Part shown: piece after piece, positions 28,779-37,918 of the stretch
How the letters are laid out: the number at the start of each line of letters is the position of its first letter
Numbering within the stretch: the stretch's first letter is position 1
NCBI RefSeq assembly: GCF_000690905.1
Contig: NZ_JMCL01000031.1
Coordinates: 18,758 to 82,757, forward strand
DNA length: 64,000 bases
Source: Pseudomonas sp. Ant30-3
GTDB taxonomy: Bacteria; Pseudomonadota; Gammaproteobacteria; Pseudomonadales; Pseudomonadaceae
Direction: 5' to 3'
Notes under the pieces: model-generated
Seen by the model: only the letters and a program-made list of their open reading frames with translations
What the model was told of the DNA's origin: nothing
Databases searched by the model: none
Made by a program: the position numbers and the translations under genes

Positions 28779-29945
28779 ATGTACCGCTTCTTCGAACAGC
28801 TCAGCTCACGCATCGCCGCGCCGTTCATGGGCGAGCGTTCGCGCAACAGCAAGGTCTGGCAGTGCCGCTGCGGGCAGTCGCTGTTCTCTCCCAACACTCA
28901 ATGCCTGGCCTGCCTGGCGATGTTGGGTTATCAGCCGCAGCACAGTCGCCTGTCGTCGCTGCAACCGGGTCCCCAGCCGGATACCTGGCGACTTGATGCC
29001 GAGCCTGAGGCCGGGATCTTCCGCCGCTGTGGCAACCTCGATTCCCCGGCCGCGTGTAACTGGTTACTGCCGGCCGATGATCATGAGGTGCTGTGCAGCG
29101 CCTGCCGCTTGAATCACACTATTCCTGATCTGACGATACTCGAAAACCACCAACGCTGGCGCAAAGTAGAAACGGCCAAGCGGCGTCTGGTTGCACAGCT
29201 GATCAGCCTCGGTTTGCAGGTAATTCCGAAAACCGTGGACGAGGCGGGTGGGCTCGCGTTCGATTTCATCGGCGTCGATCTCGAGGGTAAACCACCCACC
29301 ACCGGCCATGCCAATGGCTTGATCACGCTCGACATCAAGGAAGCGGACGACGCCCATCGCGAGCAGGTGCGGGTGCAAATGCACGAACCGTATCGCACTT
29401 TACTCGGCCATTTTCGGCATGAGGTCGGGCATTATTACTGGGATCGCTTGATCGCCGGCAGCCAATGGCTGGAGCCGTTTCGCACGCTTTTCGGGGACGA
29501 GCGCGCCAGCTATGCCGACGCCCTGGAGCGGCATTATCAGCAGGGTCCACCGCTCGACTGGCAAACATGCTGCGTCAGCGAGTACGCGACCATGCACCCG
29601 TGGGAAGACTGGGCGGAAACCTGGGCTCACTACCTGCACATGATGGATGCCGTGGACACCGCGCTGGGGTTCGGCATGAGTGCGCGGGAAATGGATCTCG
29701 ACTACCAACCATTTCCACCCAGCACGCTTTACGACCCCGAGCATCCGGGTGGCGCGGCGTTCCTGTCATTCGTCAACGCCTGGATCGAACTGGCCGGCAT
29801 GCTCAACGAGTTGTCGCGCAGCATGGGCCAGCCGGATTTCTATCCGTTCGTTCTGCCGCCAGCCGTCATAGCCAAACTGCACTTCATCCACTTGGTGATC
29901 CAGCAAGAGGGCGGCAGGGCGGATGAGGTGGTGCAAGACCTGTAA
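28779..29945 (+). CDS. zinc-ribbon, putative zinc-binding metallopeptidase
   Basis: The 388-residue protein has a four-cysteine N-terminal zinc ribbon (CRCGQSLFSPNTQCLAC near 28-44) and a second cysteine set (CGNL, CNWLL, CSAC near 87-116). A metalloprotease-type HEVGH lies in LLGHFRHEVGHYYWDRLI near 210-228, with acidic candidates downstream (GDERASYADALE, WEDWAETWAHYLHMMD). I recognise the layout as the 'putative zinc-binding metallopeptidase' family, whose role is unknown. There is no signal peptide, so it acts in the cytoplasm. The ATG at 28779 follows GGGAGAGA. It stands alone between two repeat-rich gaps. Confidence 0.8.
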   Translation: MYRFFEQLSSRIAAPFMGERSRNSKVWQCRCGQSLFSPNTQCLACLAMLGYQPQHSRLSSLQPGPQPDTWRLDAEPEAGIFRRCGNLDSPAACNWLLPADDHEVLCSACRLNHTIPDLTILENHQRWRKVETAKRRLVAQLISLGLQVIPKTVDEAGGLAFDFIGVDLEGKPPTTGHANGLITLDIKEADDAHREQVRVQMHEPYRTLLGHFRHEVGHYYWDRLIAGSQWLEPFRTLFGDERASYADALERHYQQGPPLDWQTCCVSEYATMHPWEDWAETWAHYLHMMDAVDTALGFGMSAREMDLDYQPFPPSTLYDPEHPGGAAFLSFVNAWIELAGMLNELSRSMGQPDFYPFVLPPAVIAKLHFIHLVIQQEGGRADEVVQDL

Positions 29946-29967
29946 CCTCCCGCAAAATCACCCAAAC

Positions 29968-30110
29968 CTGTAGCAGCTGCCGAAGGCTGCGTCCGGCTGC
30001 GCAGCAGTCGTAAACCCGGCGTTCACGGTCGGGCTGACAGTTCGCAGCGGCGGGTTTAACCGACTGCTGCGCAGCCGGACGCAGCCTCGCAGGCTCGACA
30101 GCTGCTACAG
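29968..30110. repeat. long REP-type palindrome
   Basis: CTGTAGCAGCTGCCGAAGGC at 29968 and its near inverse ending at 30110 enclose the inner pair GCGTCCGGCTGCGCAGCAG / CTGCTGCGCAGCCGGACGC. Same family as 3705-3855. It separates the metallopeptidase gene from ffs. Confidence 0.87.
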
Positions 30111-30211
30111 GGTGCGGTGATGCGCGGGAGCAACGTCGGCCACCCGGCCGCTGTTTTGCTTGATGTGCATGTCCTTGAACCCATTCATATTTTTTAATCT
30201 TCGCGAACGGT

Positions 30212-30239
30212 TGTAACTTCGTCTCAGACAGGTACAATG
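30212..30239 (+). promoter_or_regulatory. promoter of the SRP RNA gene
   Basis: TTGTAA (30212-30217) and TACAAT (30234-30239) with a 16-base spacer. Transcription would begin about 15-20 bases before the mature 4.5S RNA. Confidence 0.6.
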
Positions 30240-30263
30240 GCGCGGCTCACCGTCAGGCGAGCG

Positions 30264-30390
30264 TCGTTATGGTGACCCCATCGGTCCCCCCGCAACGATT
30301 ACCCGTGAACCTGGTCAGATCCGGAAGGAAGCAGCCACAGCGGGAACATTGTGTGCCGGGGTGTGGCTGGTGGGGTTGCCTCCATAACGC
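30264..30390 (+). ncRNA. ffs: 4.5S RNA of the signal recognition particle
   Basis: The RNA binds Ffh and targets nascent membrane proteins to FtsY. The universally conserved domain IV core is visible as GGTCAGATCCGGAAGGAAGC at 30313-30332 with the GGAA tetraloop. The ends pair as GTTATGG (30266-30272) with CCATAAC (30382-30388), and the inner stem GTGACCCCA pairs with TGGGGTTGCC. The single long hairpin fits the gammaproteobacterial small SRP RNA. The exact ends are estimated from the pairing. Confidence 0.93.
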
Positions 30391-30526
30391 AACACGGATG
30401 TCTTTCGCGTTACCTACCCATTATTATTTTCATGCTCTGCCAACGGACGCTGTCCGGGGCGGATTTTTTTTCGTCTGCGTTTTGTGGCTCGCAATTGGAA
30501 ATTGCAGCGCTGGCCCACCCCGGGTC

Positions 30527-31288
30527 TTAGCGATTGGCCCCATCGACTGCGGGTTTTCCGCCGATGTATAGACGAATAATGTCATCAATTTCCCCGGACA
30601 TTTTCATCCTCAACAGCGTGCGCAGAATTCGCTGCACCGGCACGTTCGGATCATTGCGCACAAAGCAGCCGACTTTGTGCACCTGCAATACCGCAACGCC
30701 TTGTAGTTGCTGTTCGGGCTGCAGACGTTGGTTGAACCACTCCAGCGTCCACTGATTGCTCACCGCATATTGGTAACGCCCGGCCAGCAGTTTCTCCAGC
30801 ACCTGCTCCTGATTGCGTGCGTCTTCTCGGAGCAGGCGCTCAGTATCGAACAGCGGTTGCAGGGTCGGGTAGCTGTAGCCGTGCACGGTGCCGATGGATT
30901 GTCGCGGCAGATCTGCCGTAACGATCGGTGTGGCTGACGCCTGCTTGCTGACCAGTAGATCCGGTTGGCTCCAGAGCAGAATGCTCCAGATGTAGTCGCC
31001 GGACTGATTCGGCAGCCATGACTGCGCGGCGTAGCAGCGAATATCGACCTCGCCGCGTTCCATGGCGTTTTGCACACGCGCCCGGGGCAATACATGAAAT
31101 TGCGCCGGTGCGCCGACCTGGGTCGCGAGGCTGATCATGACGTCATGCAGGATGCCCTGGATTGGGCGGCCGCGTTCCAGTTGCACCATCGGCATCGCCC
31201 AACTGTCGGGCACCACGAAGCGCAGTGGCGGCTCGGTGGCGGCAGCGCACAGACTCATCAACAGCATTGCCCCCAAGGCCAGCCGCAT
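30527..31288 (-). CDS. periplasmic substrate-binding protein (SBP_bac_3 type)
   Basis: The 253-residue protein begins MRLALGAMLLMSLCAAATEP with a signal peptide; I chose this ATG (ending at 31288) because the longer frame to 31372 would bury the signal peptide. The body has the two-lobed family 3 binding fold, with PIQGILHDVMISLATQVGAP, a GTVHGYSYPTLQPLFDT hinge-type stretch and a C-terminal ILRTLLRMKMSGEIDDIIRL helix. No permease or ATPase gene is nearby, so it may be an orphan binding protein or signalling partner. The ligand is unknown. It is divergent from dnaX. Confidence 0.85.
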   Translation of the reverse strand: MRLALGAMLLMSLCAAATEPPLRFVVPDSWAMPMVQLERGRPIQGILHDVMISLATQVGAPAQFHVLPRARVQNAMERGEVDIRCYAAQSWLPNQSGDYIWSILLWSQPDLLVSKQASATPIVTADLPRQSIGTVHGYSYPTLQPLFDTERLLREDARNQEQVLEKLLAGRYQYAVSNQWTLEWFNQRLQPEQQLQGVAVLQVHKVGCFVRNDPNVPVQRILRTLLRMKMSGEIDDIIRLYIGGKPAVDGANR

Positions 31289-31430
31289 AAACACTCCGAT
31301 ACAAATGAAAACCGAGCTGCGAGCGCCCGCAAAATGCATCTTAGCCAGAATAGACGAGCGCACCGGATGCAATTTTGCCCTTGCTCCGCTAGCATTAGCC
31401 GCTTCTGCTTTCCAGTGGCGACGGTTTTCG

Positions 31431-33488
31431 ATGAGTTATCAGGTTCTTGCACGTAAATGGCGTCCGCGCTCGTTCCGCGAAATGGTCGGCCAGACCCATG
31501 TGCTCAAGGCTCTGATCAATGCCTTGGACAGCCAGCGGCTGCACCACGCTTACTTGTTCACCGGTACGCGCGGGGTGGGCAAGACCACGATTGCGCGGAT
31601 CATCGCGAAATGCCTGAACTGTGAAACAGGTATCACTTCGACACCCTGCGGGGAGTGCTCGGTGTGCCGTGAAATCGATGAAGGCCGCTTTGTCGACCTG
31701 ATCGAGATCGACGCCGCGAGCCGAACCAAGGTCGAGGACACCCGCGAGCTGCTCGACAATGTGCAATACGCCCCAAGCCGCGGGCGCTTCAAGGTCTACC
31801 TGATCGACGAAGTGCACATGCTGTCCAGCCATTCCTTCAATGCGCTGCTGAAAACCCTTGAAGAGCCGCCGCCCTACGTCAAATTCATCCTGGCGACCAC
31901 CGACCCGCAGAAACTGCCTGCGACCATTCTCTCGCGGTGCCTGCAGTTCTCCCTGAAGAACATGACGCCGGAGCGCGTGGTCGAGCATTTGACCCACGTT
32001 CTTGGTGTGGAAAACGTGCCGTTCGAGGACGATGCATTGTGGTTGCTGGGTCGCGCCGCCGATGGTTCGATGCGCGACGCCATGAGCCTGACAGACCAGG
32101 CAATCGCCTTCGGCGAGGGCAAGGTCATGGCCGCCGATGTGCGGGCGATGCTCGGCACCCTCGATCACGGCCAGGTCTATGACGTACTGCACTCGTTGAT
32201 CGAAGGCGACGCCAAGGCGTTGCTCGAAGCCGTCCGCCATCTGGCTGAACAAGGGCCGGACTGGAACGGCGTGCTTTCGGAAATTCTCAATGTGCTGCAC
32301 CGGGTTGCCATCGCCCAGGCGTTGCCTGAAGGCGTCGATAATGGCCACGGTGACCGTGACCGGGTGCTGGCACTGGCCCAGGCATTACCGGCCGAGGATG
32401 TACAGTTTTACTACCAGATGGGCCTGATCGGGCGCCGCGATTTGCCGCTGGCGCCAGACCCCCGCGGTGGGTTTGAGATGGTCCTGCTGCGGATGCTCGC
32501 ATTCCGCCCGGCAGACACGGCAGACGCCCCGAGGCAACCGCTAAAGCCAGTGGGGATCAGCCAGGCCACAGTTGATTCCGCACATTCAGTGGCTGCCGCG
32601 CCTGTCATTGCGCCGGTAGCTCCTATGGCGGCTGCACCCGTTGTGGAGAGCACGCCGCCCGAGCCTGAACCGGTGGCGCCGGTTGCCGAACCGGAGCCCT
32701 TAGCGGAGCCGGTCGCGATCGAACCGGTTGTCGACCTGCCGTGGAATGACCCGGTCGAGCCCGAAGTGGTGCAGCAGGCTGCGGTAGAGCCCATGCTGGA
32801 AACCGCCGCCGAGCAGCCCGAATTGCCACCGATGCCGTTGCCAACCCCGGACAGTGTCGTGCCCGATGCCCCCGAGTGGGCTGCCGCGCCGATTCCGGAA
32901 CCGTCTGTGGCCGAAGTCGATGCCGCGACGCCCGGCGTCGACCTTGATGACGAGCCGCCGCTGGATGAAGATTACATCGAGCCTGACATGGATTCGTCCT
33001 ACAGCTACCTCGATGAGCTGGCCAGCGAGCACGCTGCCGAACCGACGCCGGAACCCGAACCTGAACCGGCCGCGATGCCGGCGACCGGTCTGGCGCTGCA
33101 ATGGCTGGAGCTGTTCCCGAAATTGCCGATTTCCGGTATGACCGGCAGCATCGCCGCCAACTGCACGCTCATCGCCGTTGATGGCGACAATTGGTTGCTG
33201 CACCTGGACCCGGCCCATAGCGCCTTGTTCAACGCGACCCAGCAACGCCGTCTCAACGACGCATTGAACCAGTATCACGGACGCACGCTGTCCCTGAGCA
33301 TGGAACTGATCAAGCCCGAGCAGGAAACTCCGGCTCAGGCGGCGTCTCGTCGACGGGTCGACCGCCAGCGCGAGGCCGAGGCGTCGATCCATGGTGATCC
33401 GTTCATCCAGCAAATGATGCAGCAGTTCGGTGCGGTCATCCGCAACGATACTATTGAACCTGTCGAAGCTCTGGTCAGTCAGGGCTAA
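31431..33488 (+). CDS. dnaX: DNA polymerase III subunit gamma/tau
   Basis: The 685-residue clamp-loader ATPase starts MSYQVLARKWRPRSFREMVG at 31431; the longer upstream frame overlaps the divergent gene's region. Walker A is GTRGVGKTT near 45, the zinc module is CLNC then CGECSVC near 64-80, Walker B is IDEVHMLS near 126 and sensor/SRC is SRCLQFSLK near 169. A proline/glutamate-rich linker (about 370-545) separates a C-terminal tau domain. I saw no A-rich slippery heptamer of the E. coli kind, so a frameshifted gamma form is not evident. It is cotranscribed with ybaB. Confidence 0.96.
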   Translation: MSYQVLARKWRPRSFREMVGQTHVLKALINALDSQRLHHAYLFTGTRGVGKTTIARIIAKCLNCETGITSTPCGECSVCREIDEGRFVDLIEIDAASRTKVEDTRELLDNVQYAPSRGRFKVYLIDEVHMLSSHSFNALLKTLEEPPPYVKFILATTDPQKLPATILSRCLQFSLKNMTPERVVEHLTHVLGVENVPFEDDALWLLGRAADGSMRDAMSLTDQAIAFGEGKVMAADVRAMLGTLDHGQVYDVLHSLIEGDAKALLEAVRHLAEQGPDWNGVLSEILNVLHRVAIAQALPEGVDNGHGDRDRVLALAQALPAEDVQFYYQMGLIGRRDLPLAPDPRGGFEMVLLRMLAFRPADTADAPRQPLKPVGISQATVDSAHSVAAAPVIAPVAPMAAAPVVESTPPEPEPVAPVAEPEPLAEPVAIEPVVDLPWNDPVEPEVVQQAAVEPMLETAAEQPELPPMPLPTPDSVVPDAPEWAAAPIPEPSVAEVDAATPGVDLDDEPPLDEDYIEPDMDSSYSYLDELASEHAAEPTPEPEPEPAAMPATGLALQWLELFPKLPISGMTGSIAANCTLIAVDGDNWLLHLDPAHSALFNATQQRRLNDALNQYHGRTLSLSMELIKPEQETPAQAASRRRVDRQREAEASIHGDPFIQQMMQQFGAVIRNDTIEPVEALVSQG

Positions 33489-33553
33489 TAACTGAAGGCG
33501 TTTGGTCGCAGGGCCGGACGCTGTTTTAATCCAAGTACTTTGAGGTGATTCCC

Positions 33554-33892
33554 ATGATGAAAGGTGGCATGGCCGGCCTGATGAAGCAGGCACAGCAGAT
33601 GCAGGAAAAGATGGCCAAAATGCAGGAAGAACTGGCCAACGCCGAAGTCACCGGTAAAGCCGGCGGCGATATGGTCACCGTGGTGATGACCGGTCGTCAC
33701 GACGTCAAGCGTGTGAGCATCGACCCGAGCATGGTTGAAGGTCTGAGCGAGGATGACCGCGAGATGCTGGAAGCCGTGTTCGCCGCCGCCGTCAACGACG
33801 CGGTGCGCAAGATCGAAGCCAACAGCCAGGACAAAATGTCCGGCATGACCGCTGGCATGCAACTGCCGCCGGGGATGAAACTGCCGTTCTGA
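33554..33892 (+). CDS. ybaB: YbaB/EbfC nucleoid-associated protein
   Basis: The 112-residue protein ([20 protein letters not shown]...) has the YbaB pattern: N-terminal methionine-rich helix, [19 protein letters not shown] strands and a C-terminal helix. It forms DNA-binding dimers. The ATG at 33554 is preferred over the GTG at 33545 because GAGG sits 8 bases before it. It lies 65 bases after dnaX, the conserved order. A terminator follows at 33920-33951. Confidence 0.94.
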   Translation: MMKGGMAGLMKQAQQMQEKMAKMQEELANAEVTGKAGGDMVTVVMTGRHDVKRVSIDPSMVEGLSEDDREMLEAVFAAAVNDAVRKIEANSQDKMSGMTAGMQLPPGMKLPF

Positions 33893-33919
33893 TTCGCCAA
33901 CGCGGTTTGGATGAGCTAC

Positions 33920-33951
33920 AAAAAATGCCAGGCATCGCGCCTGGCATTTTT
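33920..33951. terminator. terminator after ybaB
   Basis: ATGCCAGG and CCTGGCAT form the stem with A5 before and T5 after, so it can work in both directions. It closes the dnaX-ybaB transcript before the CurA-type gene. Confidence 0.9.
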
Positions 33952-34043
33952 GTTTTGTCAGTAGCGCCGCCATGGCGGCCGAGTCGGAATGCCGCACCGC
34001 TTGCTCGCACAGATCACCTCCACTCCCCAGGATCTCCTCAACC

Positions 34044-34071
34044 TCGTGGGAGCAAGGCTTGCCCGCGATGA
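34044..34071. repeat. single REP element
   Basis: CGTGGGAGCAAGGCTTGCCC followed by GCGATGAG is a lone half of the REP family. The rest of the 277-base gap between ybaB and the CurA-type gene shows nothing beyond the terminator. Confidence 0.75.
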
Positions 34072-34169
34072 GCTCATTCCGGTCCACATGACGAAACATC
34101 GAACCCCCCACCCCCAAACAGGTCTGCTCCGTATACCGCCAATTTTCATCGATCAAAGGAGACGCTCAC

Positions 34170-35204
34170 ATGCCAGACGCATTGACCCTCAACCAACGAT
34201 TCGTACTGGCGTCCCGCCCGACAGGCGCGCCGACCCCGGAAAATTTCCGTCTGGAAAGGGAAGCCCTGCCTGATCTCGCCGATGGTCAGGTGTTGCTGAA
34301 GACCCTTTACCTGTCGCTTGATCCCTACATGCGCGGGCGTATGAGTGACGCTCCGTCCTACGCGGCACCGGTAGAAATCGGTGAAGTGATGACCGGCGGT
34401 GCTGTCAGCCGCGTCGAGCGCTCACTTAATCCGAAATTTCATGAAGGGGATTTGGTCGTCGGCGCGACGGGATGGCAGAGCCACAGCATCAGCGACGGGC
34501 GCGACATCATGCCGGTGCCGTCCGGTCTGCCAAGCCCATCAATGGCGCTGGGTGTGTTGGGCATGCCCGGGATGACCGCGTACATGGGCCTGATGGACAT
34601 CGGCCAACCGCAAGAAGGCGAAACCCTGGTCGTGGCCGCCGCGTCTGGTGCTGTCGGTTCGGTTGTCGGCCAAGTGGCGAAGATCAAGGGCCTGCGCGTG
34701 GTAGGCGTGGCCGGCGGCGCGGAAAAATGCCGCTACGTGGTGGAAGAGCTGGGGTTCGACGCCTGTGTCGACCATAAGAGCGACAATTTCGCCGAAGAGC
34801 TCGCTCAAGCCTGCCCCGAGGGCATCGACATCTATTACGAAAATGTCGGCGGCAAGGTGTTCGACGCCGTTGTGCCATTGCTCAACGCCAAGGCACGCGT
34901 GCCGCTGTGCGGTTTGATCGCCTCCTACAATGCGCACGAAGCGCCGAGTGGTCCGGATCGCCTGCCGTTGCTGCAGCGCACATTGCTGACCAAGCGGGTA
35001 CGCATTCAAGGCTTCATCGTCTTTGACGACTACGGCGATCGTCAGCCGGAATTCGTCAGCGCAATGGCGCCGTGGGTACGCGACGGCAAGGTCAAGTTCC
35101 GGGAGGACGTGGTCGATGGACTGGAGAACGCACCCGAGGCATTCATCGGTCTGCTGGAAGGGCGCAACTTCGGCAAACTGGTGGTGCGGGTTGCTCAGGA
35201 CTGA
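34170..35204 (+). CDS. NADP-dependent medium-chain reductase (CurA/LTB4DH type)
   Basis: The 344-residue enzyme belongs to the zinc-free medium-chain dehydrogenase/reductase group that reduces double bonds of alpha,beta-unsaturated ketones. Landmarks are LYLSLDPYMRGRMSD near 49, GMTAYMGLMDIGQPQEGETL near 133, the Rossmann loop AASGAVGSVVGQVAKIKG near 155, and YYENVGGKVFDAVVPLLN near 225. The substrate is not deducible. It starts after a well-placed AAAGGAGACG. The gene interrupts the usual dnaX-ybaB-recR row. Confidence 0.9.
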   Translation: MPDALTLNQRFVLASRPTGAPTPENFRLEREALPDLADGQVLLKTLYLSLDPYMRGRMSDAPSYAAPVEIGEVMTGGAVSRVERSLNPKFHEGDLVVGATGWQSHSISDGRDIMPVPSGLPSPSMALGVLGMPGMTAYMGLMDIGQPQEGETLVVAAASGAVGSVVGQVAKIKGLRVVGVAGGAEKCRYVVEELGFDACVDHKSDNFAEELAQACPEGIDIYYENVGGKVFDAVVPLLNAKARVPLCGLIASYNAHEAPSGPDRLPLLQRTLLTKRVRIQGFIVFDDYGDRQPEFVSAMAPWVRDGKVKFREDVVDGLENAPEAFIGLLEGRNFGKLVVRVAQD

Positions 35205-35283
35205 GTAATTGTCGCCCGCTATTTGACGCTCATCAGAGGCGCGGGTATAAACCGCGTCTCGTTATGTTGTCGGATGTTTCCTC

Positions 35284-35886
35284 ATGAGCTTCAGCCCTTT
35301 GATTCGTCAACTGATCGATTCCCTGCGAATTCTGCCGGGCGTGGGTCAGAAAACTGCCCAACGCATGGCATTGCAGCTGCTCGAGCGTGATCGCAGCGGT
35401 GGCTCGCGTCTGGCATCGGCGTTGAGCCAGGCCATGGAAGGGGTGGGCCACTGCCGTTTGTGCCGCACACTCACTGAAGATGATCTGTGCCCGCAATGCG
35501 CCGACACCCGTCGCGACGACACGTTGCTTTGTGTGGTGGAAGGGCCGATGGACGTTTATGCGGTGGAGCAGACCGGGTTCCGCGGTCGCTATTTTGTGTT
35601 GAAGGGCCACTTGTCGCCGCTGGACGGCCTTGGGCCGGAAGCGATTGGCATTCCACAATTGCTCGAGCGCATTCAGCAAGCAGGCACGTTTACCGAAGTC
35701 ATCCTCGCGACCAACCCGACGGTCGAAGGCGAAGCGACCGCACACTACATCGCCCAGTTACTCAATAACAAAGGTCTGATTGCCTCCCGCATCGCCCACG
35801 GCGTACCGCTGGGCGGCGAGTTGGAGTTGGTCGATGGCGGGACGCTGGCGCATTCGTTTGCGGGGCGTAAGCCGATAGCCTTGTAA
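35284..35886 (+). CDS. recR: recombination mediator RecR
   Basis: The 200-residue protein works with RecF/RecO to load RecA at gaps. It has an N-terminal helix-hairpin-helix ([20 protein letters not shown]), a four-cysteine zinc finger (CRLC then CPQCAD near 57-75) and a Toprim domain (about 80-175, [15 protein letters not shown]). The length is that of the E. coli protein (201). In most pseudomonads it follows ybaB; here it lies 79 bases after the CurA-type gene. Confidence 0.97.
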   Translation: MSFSPLIRQLIDSLRILPGVGQKTAQRMALQLLERDRSGGSRLASALSQAMEGVGHCRLCRTLTEDDLCPQCADTRRDDTLLCVVEGPMDVYAVEQTGFRGRYFVLKGHLSPLDGLGPEAIGIPQLLERIQQAGTFTEVILATNPTVEGEATAHYIAQLLNNKGLIASRIAHGVPLGGELELVDGGTLAHSFAGRKPIAL

Positions 35887-35901
35887 AACTTGAAATGACG
35901 C

Positions 35902-35976
35902 CATCGCGAGCAGGCTCGCTCCCACATTGTATCTAGCGTTCACAAAATTCCTGTGGGAGCGAGCCTGCTCGCGATG
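35902..35976. repeat. REP-type inverted repeat
   Basis: CATCGCGAGCAGGCTCGCTC and its exact inverse at 35952-35976 flank about 28 bases after recR. Confidence 0.88.
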
Positions 35977-36016
35977 CAAACAAATCGGTGCGTCGGCTTC
36001 ACACAATCCTGTTGAA

Positions 36017-36036
36017 AACCAAGCAAGCGCTCGGTT
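36017..36036. promoter_or_regulatory. TetR-type palindrome before the acyl-CoA dehydrogenase
   Basis: AACCAAGCAAGCGCTCGGTT has arms AACCAAGC and GCTCGGTT that match at 7 of 8 positions. Palindromes of this AACCRAGC type are typical of TetR-family repressors of acyl-CoA degradation genes. It lies 33 bases before the start codon, a position suited to repression. No regulator gene is adjacent. Confidence 0.55.
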
Positions 36037-36068
36037 AACTTCGCTGAACCCCTCAGTGGAGTTCGCCG

Positions 36069-37217
36069 ATGCCTGCCTTTCAGGAATACTTCGATCCCGG
36101 CCACCAATTGGTCCGTGACAGCGTCAGACGTTTCGTCGAGCGCGAGATCCTTCCGGACATTGATCAGTGGGAAGAAGCTGAAAGCTTTCCCCGCGAGCTC
36201 TACCTCAAGGCAGGCGCAGCGGGCATCCTCGGCATCGGTTATCCCGAAGCGCTGGGCGGAAGCCACGAAGGTGACCTGTTCGCCAAGATCGCCGCCAGCG
36301 AAGAATTGCTGCGCTGTGGCTCCGGCGGGTTGGTCGCGGGCCTCGGCTCTCTGGACATCGGCCTGCCGCCGATTCTCAAATGGGCCCGTCCTGAAGTCCG
36401 CGAGCGCGTGGTGCCGGCCGTGCTGACCGGTGAAAAAATCAGCGCGCTGGCGGTGACCGAGCCCAGCGGCGGTTCCGACGTGGCCAATTTGCAAACCCGA
36501 GCCGTGCGCGAAGGTGATTTTTACCGGGTCAGCGGCAGCAAAACTTTCATCACCAGCGGTGTTCGCGCTGATTTTTACACCGTCGCGGTGCGCACAGGCG
36601 CAACCGGTTTCGGTGGCATCAGCCTGTTGCTGATCGAAAAAGGCACGCCGGGTTTCACGGTCGGTCGGCAGTTGAAGAAAATGGGCTGGTGGGCGTCGGA
36701 CACGGCTGAGTTATTCTTCGACAATTGCCTGGTGCCTGTAGGCAATTTGATCGGCGCCGAGAACATGGGCTTCGCCTGCATCATGGGCAATTTCCAGAGC
36801 GAGCGCCTTGCCCTGGCACTGATGGCCAATATGACCGCGCAATTGGCGCTCGAAGAAAGCCTCAAGTGGGCCCGGCAGCGCGAAGCGTTCGGCAAGCCGA
36901 TCGGCAAATTTCAGGTGCTTAAGCATCGCCTCGCCGAGATGGCCACGGCGCTGGAAGTGTCGCGGGAGTTCACTTATCGGCAGGCTGCAAAAATGGCGGC
37001 GGGGCAGAGTGTGATCAAGGAGATTTCGATGGCCAAGAATTTCGCCACCGACACGGCTGACCGGATCACCCACGATGCGGTGCAGATTCTCGGTGGTCTG
37101 GGATACATGCGCGAAAGTCTGGTGGAGCGGCTTTACCGCGATAACCGGATTCTGTCGATCGGCGGAGGGACGCGGGAAGTGATGAACGAGATCATCAGCA
37201 AGCAGATGGGGCTCTGA
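36069..37217 (+). CDS. acyl-CoA dehydrogenase family protein
   Basis: The 382-residue flavoenzyme introduces the alpha-beta double bond of acyl-CoA esters. It has the family order: helical N domain (DSVRRFVEREILPDIDQWEE), the FAD-binding ALAVTEPSGGSDVANLQT near 129, a beta barrel, and the C-terminal helical domain with QVLKHRLAEMATALEVSREF, VQILGGLGYMRES near 340 and the end motif GGTREVMNEIISKQMGL. The acyl chain preference cannot be read from the sequence. There is no ETF or thiolase gene nearby. The upstream TetR-type palindrome suggests substrate-induced expression. Confidence 0.92.
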   Translation: MPAFQEYFDPGHQLVRDSVRRFVEREILPDIDQWEEAESFPRELYLKAGAAGILGIGYPEALGGSHEGDLFAKIAASEELLRCGSGGLVAGLGSLDIGLPPILKWARPEVRERVVPAVLTGEKISALAVTEPSGGSDVANLQTRAVREGDFYRVSGSKTFITSGVRADFYTVAVRTGATGFGGISLLLIEKGTPGFTVGRQLKKMGWWASDTAELFFDNCLVPVGNLIGAENMGFACIMGNFQSERLALALMANMTAQLALEESLKWARQREAFGKPIGKFQVLKHRLAEMATALEVSREFTYRQAAKMAAGQSVIKEISMAKNFATDTADRITHDAVQILGGLGYMRESLVERLYRDNRILSIGGGTREVMNEIISKQMGL

Positions 37218-37241
37218 CCCCGTGGTGTCGGAGCCAAAGCT

Positions 37242-37270
37242 TCGCTGTGGGAGCAAAGCTTGCTCGCGAT
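37242..37270. repeat. single REP element
   Basis: GTGGGAGCAAAGCTTGCTCG plus CGATG sits in the 73-base gap between two convergent genes. Confidence 0.75.
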
Positions 37271-37290
37271 GATCCCTGGAGTGCGCCGCC

Positions 37291-37839
37291 TTACTTATCA
37301 GTCAACGCGAACTGCGTCAGGCAAAACGTCGGTATGCCCATATCCTGCAATCGCTGCGAACCGTTCAGCTCTGGCAGATCAATAATCGCGGCCGCCTCAT
37401 GCACCCGCGCGCCCATACGTCGAATCAGGTTCGCTGCTGCAATCAGGGTGCCGCCGGTGGCGATCAGGTCATCGAACATCACCACAGAATCACCTTCGCA
37501 CAGGCTGTCGGCATGAACTTCGAGAAACGCTTCGCCGTACTCTGTCGCATAACCTTCAGCCAACACGTCGGCCGGCAGTTTGCCTTGCTTGCGGAACAGC
37601 ACCAGCGGCTTGTTCAACTGATAGGCCAATACCGAGCCGATCAGAAAACCACGGGCATCCATGGCGCCGATGTGGGTGAAATCGGCCTCGACGTAGCGGT
37701 GCGCGAAACTGTCCATCACCAGGCGCAACGCTGTAGGCGATTGGAACAGCGGGGTGATGTCGCGGAAGATCACGCCGGGTTTCGGGAAATCGATCACGGG
37801 GCGGATCAGGGATTTGATGTCGAAGGAGTCGAAGACCAT
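37291..37839 (-). CDS. apt: adenine phosphoribosyltransferase
   Basis: The 182-residue enzyme salvages adenine to AMP using PRPP. It has the early [16 protein letters not shown] motif near 18, [15 protein letters not shown] near 58 and the PRPP loop [14 protein letters not shown] near 118. The length equals that of the E. coli enzyme (183). It is the last gene of the minus-strand row anr-apt and ends just before the acyl-CoA dehydrogenase end. Confidence 0.96.
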   Translation of the reverse strand: MVFDSFDIKSLIRPVIDFPKPGVIFRDITPLFQSPTALRLVMDSFAHRYVEADFTHIGAMDARGFLIGSVLAYQLNKPLVLFRKQGKLPADVLAEGYATEYGEAFLEVHADSLCEGDSVVMFDDLIATGGTLIAAANLIRRMGARVHEAAAIIDLPELNGSQRLQDMGIPTFCLTQFALTDK

Positions 37840-37880
37840 CGTCGAGGTGTCCTGGCAGGCTACAAACGACGCAGTATAAC

Positions 37881-37908
37881 GGTGGCTGAACCGTTTCGCT
37901 CAGCCACC
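37881..37908 (-). terminator. hairpin between anr and apt
   Basis: GGTGGCTGA (37881-37889) and TCAGCCACC (37900-37908) form a perfect 9-bp stem. The T tract after it on the minus strand is poor, so termination of anr may be incomplete. Confidence 0.5.
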
Positions 37909-37918
37909 ATCCATCGGA

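Noticed and set aside
31431..33488. Programmed frameshift in dnaX giving a gamma form
   Set aside because: I found no A-rich slippery heptamer followed by a stop in the -1 frame near the domain III end.
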